64,000 nt of DNA, taken from assembly GCF_005889725.1 (NCBI RefSeq), contig NZ_VCKX01000022.1, positions 1 through 64,000 on the forward strand, written 5' to 3'. The stretch comes from Nonomuraea zeae. GTDB lineage: Bacteria > Actinomycetota > Actinomycetes > Streptosporangiales > Streptosporangiaceae. The notes under the pieces were generated by a model, which saw only the letters and a program-made list of their open reading frames with translations, had not been told where the DNA came from and did no database searches. Positions 53,880 through 62,027 of the stretch are shown here, in pieces. The stretch's first letter is position 1, and every line of letters starts with the position of its first letter. A program made the position numbers and the translations under genes.

Positions 53880-54886
53880 GGACCGCGCTGCTGCGGACGC
53901 CGGCGGTGGGCGTGCGGCCGATCCGGATGGCCGTGCTGGGCGCGGCCGACATCGCCCGCCGCCGCATGCTCCCCGCCATGGCGAGCGTCCCCGAGATCGA
54001 GCCGGTCGTCGTGGCCAGCCGCGACCCGGACCGGGCCGCCGCACTGGCCGGCGAGTACGGGCTGGGCGCCGAGCGGAGCTACGAGGCCGTCCTGCGGCGC
54101 GACGACCTGGACGCCGTCTACCTCCCGCTGCCCAACGCCCTGCACTTCCCCTGGGCCGAACGCGCACTCGAAGCGGGCCTGCACGTGCTGGTGGAGAAGC
54201 CGCTCACCACGTCCCGCGACCACACCGCCCGCCTCCAGCTCCTGGCGGGCGGACGCGGCCTGGTGCTGATGGAGGCGATGATGTTCGTCTGCCACCGCCA
54301 GCACGAGCAGGTGCGCGCGCTGATGGCCGGGCTCGGCACGCCGCTGGCGTTCGCCGCGGCCTTCACCGTCCCGCCCCGCCCCGGTGCGGACATCCGCTAC
54401 CGGCCCGACCTCGGCGGCGGCGCGCTGCTGGACACGGGGGTCTACCCGCTCAGGGCCGCCCAGCACCTGCTGGGGCCCGACCTGCGGGTGGCGGCCGCCG
54501 TGTTGCGGCACGACCGGGCCCTCGGCGTGGACGTGGGCGGCGAGGCCCTGCTGCTCTCCCCGGACGGGGTGACCGCCCACCTGGAGTTCGGGCTGGACCG
54601 GCCGTACCGGTGCAGGTACGAGATCAGCGGCACGGCCGGCCGGCTGCTGCTCGACCGCGCGTTCACCCCGCCGCCCGGCCTGGCTCCGACGGCCCTGCTG
54701 ACCGACCCGGCAGGGGCGGTCACAAAGTTGCCGCTGGCGGCCGACGACCAGTTCGCCGCCCTGCTGCGCCGCTTCGCCCGCGCGGTGCGCGCGGGCCGGG
54801 CCCCGGCCGAGGACGTCGAGGCGTCGCTGGCCCAGGCCCGGCTCCTGCACGATCTCCGCGAAGCGGCCCGCCGGGTCACGGTATGA
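53876..54886 (+). CDS. NDP-hexose 3-ketoreductase (Gfo/Idh/MocA family)
   Basis: A 336-residue oxidoreductase that traps the 2,3-dehydratase product by reducing C3. The NAD(P) motif is LGAADIARRRMLPAM; the catalytic EKPL lies in LVEKPLTTSRDH. The C-terminal domain includes GGGALLDTGVYPLRA. It pairs with the 2,3-dehydratase to give dTDP-4-keto-2,6-dideoxyglucose. The ATG overlaps the upstream stop, and the 4-ketoreductase follows 13 bases later. Confidence 0.92.
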   Translation: MRTALLRTPAVGVRPIRMAVLGAADIARRRMLPAMASVPEIEPVVVASRDPDRAAALAGEYGLGAERSYEAVLRRDDLDAVYLPLPNALHFPWAERALEAGLHVLVEKPLTTSRDHTARLQLLAGGRGLVLMEAMMFVCHRQHEQVRALMAGLGTPLAFAAAFTVPPRPGADIRYRPDLGGGALLDTGVYPLRAAQHLLGPDLRVAAAVLRHDRALGVDVGGEALLLSPDGVTAHLEFGLDRPYRCRYEISGTAGRLLLDRAFTPPPGLAPTALLTDPAGAVTKLPLAADDQFAALLRRFARAVRAGRAPAEDVEASLAQARLLHDLREAARRVTV

Positions 54887-54899
54887 GAGGAGAGATCCT

Positions 54900-55775
54900 G
54901 TGAAACGGGCTGTCATCCTTGGCGGGACCGGGTTCGTGGGCCGGCACGTGAGCCGGGCCTTCACCGACGCGGGCTGGGAAACCGTCACCGTCGGCAGGTC
55001 CGCCGCCGCGGACCTCCGGCTCGATCTCGTCGCCGCCGCCCTTGACACCGTCGCCGGGGCCTTCGCGGGCGCGGAGGTCGTGGTCAACGCGGCCGGCAGC
55101 TACTGGGGGCTGGGGGAGGAGCAGATGCGGGTCTCGCTCGTCACGCTGACCGAGCGGGTGCTCGCCGCCCGGCCGCCGCGCCTGGTCCAGCTGGGCACCG
55201 TGCTGGAGTACGGGCCGCTGCCGCCCGGCCGCTGCGTGACCGAGAACGACCCGATCGACCCGGTTGGCGGCTACGGCCGCACCAAGTACGCCGCCACCAA
55301 GGCCGTGCTCGACTCCGGCGTGGAGGCCGTGGTGCTGCGGGTGACCAACTCGGTGGGGCCTGGCGCGCATCCTTCCAGCCTGCTGGGAAAGGTGGCGTAC
55401 GCGCTGCTCGAAGCCGTCAGGGCCGGCCGGCCCGCCCGGCTGGAGCTGGCGCCGCTGCGCGCGGTGCGGGACTACCTGGACGTTCGGGATCTGGCCGAGG
55501 CGGTGGTGGCCGCCGCCGGCGCCGCGCCCGGCGTGGTCAACATCGGCACCGGGCGGGCCGTGCCGATCCGGTCGCTGGTGAACGGGCTGATCGAGGTCAG
55601 CGGGGTCGCGGCGGAGATCGTCGAGCGGGAGCCACCGGCGACCTCGCAGGTCTCGCCGGGCGCGATCGCCGAGTGGCTCCAGGTCGATCCGTCCACGGCT
55701 CGCGACGTCCTGGGCTGGACGGCCCGCCGCGACCTGGAGCAGGCCCTGGGCGACTTCTGGCGTTCGCTCAACTGA
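54900..55775 (+). CDS. NDP-hexose 4-ketoreductase, second copy
   Basis: A 291-residue extended SDR. LGGTGFVGRHVSRAF binds the cofactor, VVNAAGSYWGLGEEQM and LVQLGTVLEYGPLP align with the gene at 34799-35752, and YGRTKYAATKAV carries Tyr/Lys. It probably reduces C4 in the last step of one deoxysugar. The GTG start has GAGGAG 7-8 bases upstream. It ends the sugar operon ahead of a repeat and a bidirectional terminator. Confidence 0.85.
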   Translation: MKRAVILGGTGFVGRHVSRAFTDAGWETVTVGRSAAADLRLDLVAAALDTVAGAFAGAEVVVNAAGSYWGLGEEQMRVSLVTLTERVLAARPPRLVQLGTVLEYGPLPPGRCVTENDPIDPVGGYGRTKYAATKAVLDSGVEAVVLRVTNSVGPGAHPSSLLGKVAYALLEAVRAGRPARLELAPLRAVRDYLDVRDLAEAVVAAAGAAPGVVNIGTGRAVPIRSLVNGLIEVSGVAAEIVEREPPATSQVSPGAIAEWLQVDPSTARDVLGWTARRDLEQALGDFWRSLN

Positions 55776-55798
55776 GCACCTGGATCCCTGTCTCCGGC

Positions 55799-55858
55799 CG
55801 GGCGCACAACCGGGCGCACAACCGGGCGCACAACCAGGCACGCAACCGGGCGCACAAA
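55799..55858. repeat. Minisatellite of five 12-base units
   Basis: Five tandem copies of CGGGCGCACAAC (the fourth reads CAGGCACGCAAC, the last is truncated/varied at its end) lie between the 4-ketoreductase stop and a terminator. There is no coding continuity. It may be a slippage product; the number could vary between strains. Confidence 0.75.
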
Positions 55859-55888
55859 GGTGATCCCCCGCCGCGGCGGGGGATCACC
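55859..55888. terminator. Perfect palindromic bidirectional terminator
   Basis: A perfect 15-base inverted repeat (arms 55859-55873 and 55874-55888; arm GGTGATCCCCCGCCG) separates the convergent 4-ketoreductase and carboxyltransferase genes. It is followed by CTTT on the plus strand and by CTTTG on the minus strand, so it can end transcripts from both sides. Confidence 0.8.
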
Positions 55889-55898
55889 CTTTCGTGCG

Positions 55899-57311
55899 TC
55901 ACAGCGGGATGTTGCCGTGCAGCCCCCGCCGCCCCGGGGCCGCGGCCAGCGCGCGGGCCAGCATCAGCCGGGTACGGGCCGGATCGATGATCTCGTCCAC
56001 CACCCCGATCTCCCGGGCCTTCCCCACGCCGCCGGCCAGCTCCACGTGCTCGGCCACCAGCCGCGCCCGCAACTCCTCGCGTTCCGCGTCGAGCGCGGCG
56101 GCCAGCTTGCGGCGGTGCAGCAGGTTGACCGCCGCCTCCGCGCCCATCACCGCCACCTCGGCGGTCGGCCAGGCGTACACGGCCGTGGCGCCCAGGGCCC
56201 GGGAGTTCATCGCGATGTACGCGCCCCCGTACGACTTCCTGATGACCAGCGTCACCCGCGGCACCGTGGCCTCGGCGAAGGCGTGCAGGAGCTTGGCCCC
56301 CCGGCGCACCACGCCGCCCCACTCCTGGCTGACCCCCGGCAGGTAGCCGGGCACGTCCACCAGCACCGCCAGCGGCACGCCCAGCGCATCGCACATGCGC
56401 ACGAACCGGGCGGTCTTCTCGGCCGAATGGGAGTCCAGGCAGCCCGCTAGCCGCAGCGGGTTGTTGGCGATGAGGCCGATGGTGCGGCCGGCGAGCCGGC
56501 CGAGCGAGGTGACCATGTTCGGTGCGAACTTGGCCTGCAGCTCGACCTGGCTGCCCGGGTCGAGCACCTTGGCCACCAGCGGCTTGATGTCGTAGGCGCG
56601 GTTCGGCTGGCCCGGCAGGATGCCCTTGAGCTCGGGCTGGGGGGCCAGCCCGGCGATCAGGAAACGGCCCTGGTTCCCGAGCAGCGCCGTCAGGTGGCGG
56701 GCCAGGGCGATGGCCTCGTCCTCGCCGGGCGCGGTCACGTGCGCGACGCCCGAGCGCCGGCCGTGGGTGTCGGGGCCGCCCAGCTTCTCCATGTCGACGA
56801 CCTCGCCGGTGACGCTGCGGACGATGTCCGGGCCGGTGACGAAGATCCGGCCCGTGTCGCTCATCACGACCAGGTCGGTCAGCGCCGGCCCGTACGCCGC
56901 GCCGCCCGCGGCCGGCCCCAGCACCACGGAGATCTGCGGCACCTTGCCCGAGGCCCGGACCATGGCGGCGAAGACCCGGCCGACGGCGTCCAGCGCCACC
57001 ACGCCCTCGGCCAGCCGGGCGCCACCGGAGTGCCAGAGGCCGACGACCGGCACCCGGTCCCGTACGGCACGGTCGATGGCGTCGACGATGTGGCGGCAGC
57101 CCTCCTCGCCCATGGCGCCGCCCATGCTCCTGGCGTCCGTGGCGAACACGATCACCGGGACGCCCGCGACGGTGCCGCGGCCCCAGAGAGCGCCGGAGTC
57201 GTCGGCGTCGTGCGCGAGGATCAGCGAGCCCCGGTCGGTGAAGTCGCCCAGCCGCACCAGAGGGTCGCGGCGGTCGATGGCGGCCGATGGGGCCGGTGCG
57301 GTGATGGTCAC
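55899..57311 (-). CDS. Acyl-CoA carboxylase carboxyltransferase (beta) subunit
   Basis: A 470-residue biotin-dependent carboxyltransferase that should make malonyl-CoA for the minimal PKS. The N-half has GLWHSGGARLAEGV and VLGPAAGGAAYGPALTDLVV; the C-half has YLPGVSQEWGGVVRRGAKLL and IRKSYGGAYIAMNS, the two oxyanion-hole regions. The alpha (biotin carboxylase) and epsilon subunits are not in the window and may be shared with primary metabolism. Similar genes occur in angucycline and pentangular clusters. It is the last gene of the minus-strand operon from 59654. Confidence 0.93.
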   Translation of the reverse strand: MTITAPAPSAAIDRRDPLVRLGDFTDRGSLILAHDADDSGALWGRGTVAGVPVIVFATDARSMGGAMGEEGCRHIVDAIDRAVRDRVPVVGLWHSGGARLAEGVVALDAVGRVFAAMVRASGKVPQISVVLGPAAGGAAYGPALTDLVVMSDTGRIFVTGPDIVRSVTGEVVDMEKLGGPDTHGRRSGVAHVTAPGEDEAIALARHLTALLGNQGRFLIAGLAPQPELKGILPGQPNRAYDIKPLVAKVLDPGSQVELQAKFAPNMVTSLGRLAGRTIGLIANNPLRLAGCLDSHSAEKTARFVRMCDALGVPLAVLVDVPGYLPGVSQEWGGVVRRGAKLLHAFAEATVPRVTLVIRKSYGGAYIAMNSRALGATAVYAWPTAEVAVMGAEAAVNLLHRRKLAAALDAEREELRARLVAEHVELAGGVGKAREIGVVDEIIDPARTRLMLARALAAAPGRRGLHGNIPL

Positions 57312-57326
57312 GCGGGATCAGCCCTT

Positions 57327-58115
57327 TCAGGTCAGGAGGCGGGAACGCAGGGCGGCCACGGTCGGCGCGTCGATGCCGAGACCGGTGCACAGATAGCCGC
57401 GGAACGAGCCGAAGGAGGTCTTGGCCTGCTCGACGGCGGCGTCGAGGTACTCGGTCCAGGCGTAGGTGACGCCGAAGGTCAGGTTGCTGAGCAGGAACTC
57501 CTCGTTGATCTTGGCGCGCGGCACGTCGAGCAGGTGCATGAGTAGCGCGATCAGATAGCCGGTGCGGTAGGTGCCGGAGTTGCAGTGCACGTAGAGCGGC
57601 GTGCTGCCGGTGGCCGCGATCTTGCGGAGCGTGGCGCCCAGGGACTGCCTGGCCTGCGCGCTGGTCACGTACTCGCGGAACTCGTTCAGCACGTACGGGT
57701 CCGGGTTCTGGGTGTCGATCTCGGGCGGCATCGGGTTGGCCGCGTCGTCGCCGATCGGGGCGCTGAAGAGCTGCACGCCCGGCGGCAGGCGGTCCACCCG
57801 GCCGCCCGCCAGCTCCCGGTTGCTGAGCAGGTTGACGTCCCAGGCCAGGCCGAGCGTGGCGAGCTGGGTCAGGCCGGTGTCGGTGACGTGGGCCAGGTAG
57901 CTGCCGCGCCAGATCCGGCCCCGCTTGATAGCCCGGCCCTGCCGGTTGGTGTACCAGCCGATGTCGCGGATGTTGAACGCGCCCTCCACGTCGAAGAAGT
58001 GCTCGCGCGGGTCCTCTGCCGTGGCGCGGGCGCGGCTCGGCGGCAGCAGGGCCGCGCCCAGGAATCCGACGCCGGCGGCGGTCAGGACGCTGCGGCGGCT
58101 GGGGGTCTCGATCAT
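57327..58115 (-). CDS. Tat-exported tyrosine-phosphatase-like phosphatase
   Basis: A 262-residue protein with a twin-arginine signal (SRRSVLTAAGVGFLGAALL, cleavage after about ARATA). It has the phosphatase loop HCNSGTYRTG: Cys178, five residues, Arg184. FNIRDIGWYTN and RIWRGSYLAHVTDTG match secreted Y_phosphatase3/IphP-like enzymes. It overlaps the O-methyltransferase gene by 3 bases, so it belongs to the cluster operon. An exported phosphatase is odd in a polyketide cluster. It may release phosphate from an exported phosphorylated product, complementing the kinase-like enzyme at 41.8 kb. Confidence 0.88.
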   Translation of the reverse strand: MIETPSRRSVLTAAGVGFLGAALLPPSRARATAEDPREHFFDVEGAFNIRDIGWYTNRQGRAIKRGRIWRGSYLAHVTDTGLTQLATLGLAWDVNLLSNRELAGGRVDRLPPGVQLFSAPIGDDAANPMPPEIDTQNPDPYVLNEFREYVTSAQARQSLGATLRKIAATGSTPLYVHCNSGTYRTGYLIALLMHLLDVPRAKINEEFLLSNLTFGVTYAWTEYLDAAVEQAKTSFGSFRGYLCTGLGIDAPTVAALRSRLLT

Positions 58116-59167
58116 GGGGTGGGCCTTTCTGGCGAGGCCGGTTTGCGGCCGATCACGAGGGTGTCGGTGGTGCCAAGGGGGCGGACTTCGGTGTCGGCGC
58201 AGCCGGCGGCGGCCAGCCAGCTCAGGCACTCGCGGGAGGTGTACTCGGAGCCGCCCTCGGTGACGAGCAGCATGTTGAGGCTGATCAGGATGCGGGCCAG
58301 GTCGGACGGCTCCTCGGGCAGCATCGCGTCGTAGATCAGCAGCGCGCCGCCGGGCTCGACCGCCCGGTATGCCTTGGCGATCAGCTCGGCCCGCTGTTCC
58401 GGCGACCAGTTGTGCAGCACGTGCCCGAGGATCACGATCTCGCCGGGCGGCAGCTCGTCGGCGAAGAAGTCGCCGGCCAGGAACCAGGCCCGGTCGGCCA
58501 CGCCCAGCCGCTCGGCGTGCTCGGCGTGCGGCCCGGCCAGCGGCGGCAGGTCGAACACCCCCGCCTCCAGGTGCGGGTAGGCCCGCATGAGCAGCCCGGC
58601 CAGGTTGCCCCGGCAGCCGCCGACGTCCAGCACCCGCCGGTGCCCGGCCCAGTCGAACTGCTCGATGAGGTGCGGCGCGACCAGGCTGTTGGCCGAGTCC
58701 ATCATGCGCAGGTACTGCTCGCGCTGCGTCGGGTCGGCCAGCATGCGCAGGAACGCGCCCTCGTCGGCCGCCCCCGCGGTCTGCGGCGCGCCGGTGGTGA
58801 GCGCCTCGGTCAGCCGGCCCCACGCCGGATAGAGCATGTGGTTGGCCCGGTACAGGAAGCCGCCCACGTAGTCGGGCTTGCCCGGCACCAGCGTGGCCGA
58901 GGCCGACTGCGTGTTGCGGTAGCGGCCGGCGTCCAGCTCCAGCAGGCCGAGCAGCACCAGGCCGTGCAGGAAGTCGCGGGCGGCCCGCGGATGCAGGCCG
59001 ATCCTGGCGACGATCTCACCCTGGCTGGAGGGGCCGTGCTCCTCCAGGTCGCTGAACAGCCCGAGCTCACCGGCGGTGAGCAGCAGCTTCGCATGGCAGA
59101 ACGCGTTGCTGAGGCGCTTGACGTCGATCGGAGACGGCCCGAGGACGACCCGGGATGACTGACTCAT
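58112..59167 (-). CDS. SAM-dependent O-methyltransferase 1
   Basis: A 351-residue Methyltransf_2 enzyme: an N-terminal winged-helix dimerisation region (RLSNAFCHAKLLLTAGELGL), the SAM motif VLDVGGCRGNLAG, and the general-base region GHVLHNWSPEQ with His. TcmO/DnrK-type relatives methylate phenolic hydroxyls of aromatic polyketides. It ends in an ATGA overlap with the phosphatase. The ATG at 59167 has AGAAGGAG upstream. Confidence 0.92.
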   Translation of the reverse strand: MSQSSRVVLGPSPIDVKRLSNAFCHAKLLLTAGELGLFSDLEEHGPSSQGEIVARIGLHPRAARDFLHGLVLLGLLELDAGRYRNTQSASATLVPGKPDYVGGFLYRANHMLYPAWGRLTEALTTGAPQTAGAADEGAFLRMLADPTQREQYLRMMDSANSLVAPHLIEQFDWAGHRRVLDVGGCRGNLAGLLMRAYPHLEAGVFDLPPLAGPHAEHAERLGVADRAWFLAGDFFADELPPGEIVILGHVLHNWSPEQRAELIAKAYRAVEPGGALLIYDAMLPEEPSDLARILISLNMLLVTEGGSEYTSRECLSWLAAAGCADTEVRPLGTTDTLVIGRKPASPERPTP

Positions 59168-59201
59168 GAATCGCTCCTTCTCGAAGGGGGATGCCGGGCG
59201 G

Positions 59202-59654
59202 TCAACCGGCCAGGACCACGGCGCACACGTTGGCCAGGCAGGCCAGCAGGGCCAGGCACGTACGGGCCAGATGCCAGGCCCGCCAGCGCCGCCGCGGATC
59301 GCGCCAGTCGGCGGGCAGGCTCGACGGCGCCAGCCGCTTGACCGCGCGGTTGATCGGCACGTTCCCGAACTGGGAGATCACCGACACCCCGGCCTGCAGC
59401 CCCGCCGCCACGGCGAACAGCGCCCGGTACGGCGAGCCCGCGGTGAACGCAAGCACCACGTCGGCGGCCGTGCAGGTGAGCACCAGCGGCGGCATCACCC
59501 GGTCGAAGTGCCGGCCGATCAGCTGGTGGACCTCGACGTACCCGGCCGGCGGCATGGCCAGGAACGCCGGGACCACGCTGAGTGCGACCGCGAACAGCAC
59601 GCCGGCCAGCAGCCCGCTGCCGACCAGCACCAACACGCTCAGGACAACGGTCAT
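59202..59654 (-). CDS. DUF1772 (anthrone oxygenase-like) membrane protein, second copy
   Basis: A 150-residue protein from the ATG at 59654. It has four hydrophobic segments and the family NVPINRAVKRLAP and RRRWRAWHLARTCLALLA, closely parallel to the copy at 32963-33424. It probably oxidises a different ring or works on a later intermediate. It is the first gene of a minus-strand operon with a methyltransferase, the phosphatase and the carboxyltransferase. Confidence 0.83.
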   Translation of the reverse strand: MTVVLSVLVLVGSGLLAGVLFAVALSVVPAFLAMPPAGYVEVHQLIGRHFDRVMPPLVLTCTAADVVLAFTAGSPYRALFAVAAGLQAGVSVISQFGNVPINRAVKRLAPSSLPADWRDPRRRWRAWHLARTCLALLACLANVCAVVLAG

Positions 59655-59731
59655 GCCAGGCAGGATCCGGTGCGGGGCTGAAGCCCCGCTCAACAGCGGC
59701 TGGCGGGCCCGGCCGGACGTCCTAAGAGCCC

Positions 59732-59763
59732 TGGAGCGGCCCTCTAGCCGCGAGGGCGAGAGT
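59732..59763 (+). promoter_or_regulatory. Weak SARP-like repeat upstream of the methyltransferase/P450 operon
   Basis: TGGAGCG (59732) and TCTAGCC (59743) are 11 bases apart; the second is identical to a heptamer at 41759. Eight bases later GAGAGT (59758-59763) could be a -10 box. The evidence is only two copies. Confidence 0.35.
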
Positions 59764-59815
59764 CTGCGCAGCGAGTCCGGGCCCGCCGATGGCGGCGGCT
59801 GAGATCGGAGGATTC

Positions 59816-60880
59816 ATGACATCGAGCCTCGCGGCTGAGCAGCAGTCGCCGACGGGTCCCACGTTCGGATCGGGCGGTCCGCAGCATCACCTGCTGACCG
59901 TGCTGGCCGGAAAGATGATCTCCGCGACGGTCTGCACGCTGGCGCAGGTCGGCGTGGCCGACCACCTGGCCGACGGCCCGCGGCCGGTCGCCGAGCTGGC
60001 CGCGGCCACCCAGACCGATCCGGGCATGCTCTACCGGTTCCTGCGGGCCGCCGCCTCGGTCGGGATCTTCGCCGAGCTGCCGGACGGCCGCTTCGAGCTC
60101 ACCGGCACCGGCGAGTACCTGCGCAGCGACGTGCCGGGCTCGCTGCGCCACCTGGCGTGGCTGTACGGCGAGGAGAGCATCTGGAACTGCTTCGGCTACG
60201 CGGTCGAGACCCTGCGCACGGGCGAGCCGGCCGGCCCCAAGGTGCGCGACGGCAAGGGCTGGTTCGAGTACATGGAGGAGCGGCCCGTCGTCGCCGAGGT
60301 CTTCCACCGGGCGATGACCGGCACCAGCAACATGGCCGCCCAGGTCGCCGACTCCTACGACTTCAGCCGCTTCTCCTTCATCGCCGACATCGGCGGCGGC
60401 CAGGGCCGGCTGCTGGCGGCCATCCTCGGCAAGAACCCCGGCGCCCGCGGCCTGCTGTTCGACCAGGCGTCCGCGATCGACGGCGCGGCCGAGGTGCTGG
60501 CCAAGCACGACGTCGCCGACCGGGCCGAGCTGGTGGTCGGCGACTTCTTCGTGGAGATCACTCCCGGGCCGGACGCGTACCTGCTCAAGGCGATCCTGCA
60601 CGACTGGGACGACGACGACTGCGTCGCGATCCTGCGCAACATCCGCACCGCGCTCGGCGACAAGAGCGAGGGCCGGGTCTTCATCGTCGAGGCCGTCGTG
60701 CCCGACGGCAACGACTGGCACTTCAGCAAGGCCATGGACATCGCGATGGGCGTCAGCCTCGGCAGCAAGGAGCGCAACCTGCGCGACTGGCGCGAGCTGC
60801 TGGCCGCCTCCGGCTTCGAGCTGGTCGACACCACCAAGACCATGCCGCCGCACTGGATCATCGAGGCCCGCCCGATCTGA
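59816..60880 (+). CDS. SAM-dependent O-methyltransferase 2
   Basis: A 354-residue Methyltransf_2 enzyme starting at the ATG 59816, with GGAGGA 5 bases upstream. SAM motif FIADIGGGQGRLLAAI; catalytic His in KAILHDWDDDDC. It is only distantly similar to the methyltransferase at 58.1 kb, so different hydroxyls are likely. An N-terminal 25-residue extension is polar. It is first in a plus-strand operon with two P450s and a glycosyltransferase. Confidence 0.92.
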   Translation: MTSSLAAEQQSPTGPTFGSGGPQHHLLTVLAGKMISATVCTLAQVGVADHLADGPRPVAELAAATQTDPGMLYRFLRAAASVGIFAELPDGRFELTGTGEYLRSDVPGSLRHLAWLYGEESIWNCFGYAVETLRTGEPAGPKVRDGKGWFEYMEERPVVAEVFHRAMTGTSNMAAQVADSYDFSRFSFIADIGGGQGRLLAAILGKNPGARGLLFDQASAIDGAAEVLAKHDVADRAELVVGDFFVEITPGPDAYLLKAILHDWDDDDCVAILRNIRTALGDKSEGRVFIVEAVVPDGNDWHFSKAMDIAMGVSLGSKERNLRDWRELLAASGFELVDTTKTMPPHWIIEARPI

Positions 60881-60893
60881 GGAAGGCGCTGCC

Positions 60894-62027
60894 ATGCCGA
60901 GCTACTCCTACCCCTTCGCCTGGCCGTCCCCGACGGAGCAGCCCAAGGAGTTCGCGGACCTGCACTCCGAGCCCGTCGTCCGGGTCACGCTGCCCAGCGG
61001 CGACGAGGCCCTGCTGCTGACCCGCTACGACGACATCCGCCAGGTGCTGGCCGACCCCCGGGTGAGCAAGAACCGCAACCGCCCCGACGTGGCCAGGATG
61101 ACCGCCAAGAAGGTCAAGGTCTTCCAGCGCCAGGTGGACATGGACCCGCCCGGTCACACCCGGATGCGCCGCCTGATCGGCAAGGCGTTCACCGCCCACC
61201 GCATCGAACGCCTGCGCCCGCGCATCGAGCAGATCACCGGGGAGCTGCTGGACGAGCTGGCCGGGCGGAGCGGCCCGGTGGACCTGAACCAGGCGTTCTC
61301 TTACCCGCTGACGATCCGGATCATCTGCGAGCTGCTCGGCGTGCCCGAGCAGGAGCGGGCCCACTTCGGCGACACCAGCTCCCCGCCCTGGGAGTACATG
61401 CGCGCGCTGATCGCCCGCAAGCGAGAGGATCCGGACGACGAGCTGATCAGCGCGCTGATCAAGGTCAGCGACGAGGACGACGGCCGGCTGAGCGAGGAGG
61501 AGCTGCACTGGTGGTCCACGCTCCTGCTGCTGGCCGGCTACGAGACGACGGCCAGCCAGCTCTCCGGCTGCGTGGTGCTGCTGCTGTCGCGCCCGGAGCA
61601 GCTCGCGCTGCTGCGCGAGGACGAGACGCGGATGCCGGCCGCGGTGGAGGAGCTGCTGCGCTGCCAGATCGTCGGCTCGTCGCTGTCGATGCTGCGCTAC
61701 GTCACCGAGGACATCGAGGTCGCCGGGATGACGATCCCCAAGGGGTCGAGCGTCATCCCGGCGCTCGAAGCCGGCAACCACGACCCGTCCGCGTTCGGCT
61801 GCCCGGCCGAGCTGGACCTGACCCGCGAGGGCCGCACCCAGCTCACCTTCAGCACCGGCCAGCACTACTGCGTGGGCGCGCCGCTGGCCAGGGCGGTGCT
61901 GCAGATCGGGCTGTCCGGGCTGCTGCGCCGCTTCCCCGGGCTGCGCCTGGCCACGCCCGTCGCCGAGCTGGAACGCCAGCACGACGCCTTCTTCCAGGGC
62001 TTCACGGAGGTGCCCGTTGTCTGGTGA
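60894..62027 (+). CDS. Cytochrome P450 (tandem copy 1)
   Basis: A 377-residue P450, 13 bases after the methyltransferase. The heme Cys326 sits in an atypical loop, FSTGQHYCVG, instead of FGxGxHxCxG. The I-helix AGYETTASQ is normal. The central region is closely similar to the next gene, so the two arose by duplication. It overlaps that gene by 11 bases. The retained Cys and Thr argue for a real oxygenase. Confidence 0.9.
   Translation: MPSYSYPFAWPSPTEQPKEFADLHSEPVVRVTLPSGDEALLLTRYDDIRQVLADPRVSKNRNRPDVARMTAKKVKVFQRQVDMDPPGHTRMRRLIGKAFTAHRIERLRPRIEQITGELLDELAGRSGPVDLNQAFSYPLTIRIICELLGVPEQERAHFGDTSSPPWEYMRALIARKREDPDDELISALIKVSDEDDGRLSEEELHWWSTLLLLAGYETTASQLSGCVVLLLSRPEQLALLREDETRMPAAVEELLRCQIVGSSLSMLRYVTEDIEVAGMTIPKGSSVIPALEAGNHDPSAFGCPAELDLTREGRTQLTFSTGQHYCVGAPLARAVLQIGLSGLLRRFPGLRLATPVAELERQHDAFFQGFTEVPVVW

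Noticed and set aside
55799-55858. CRISPR-like array
   Set aside because: The 12-base units are contiguous, with no spacers and no cas genes.
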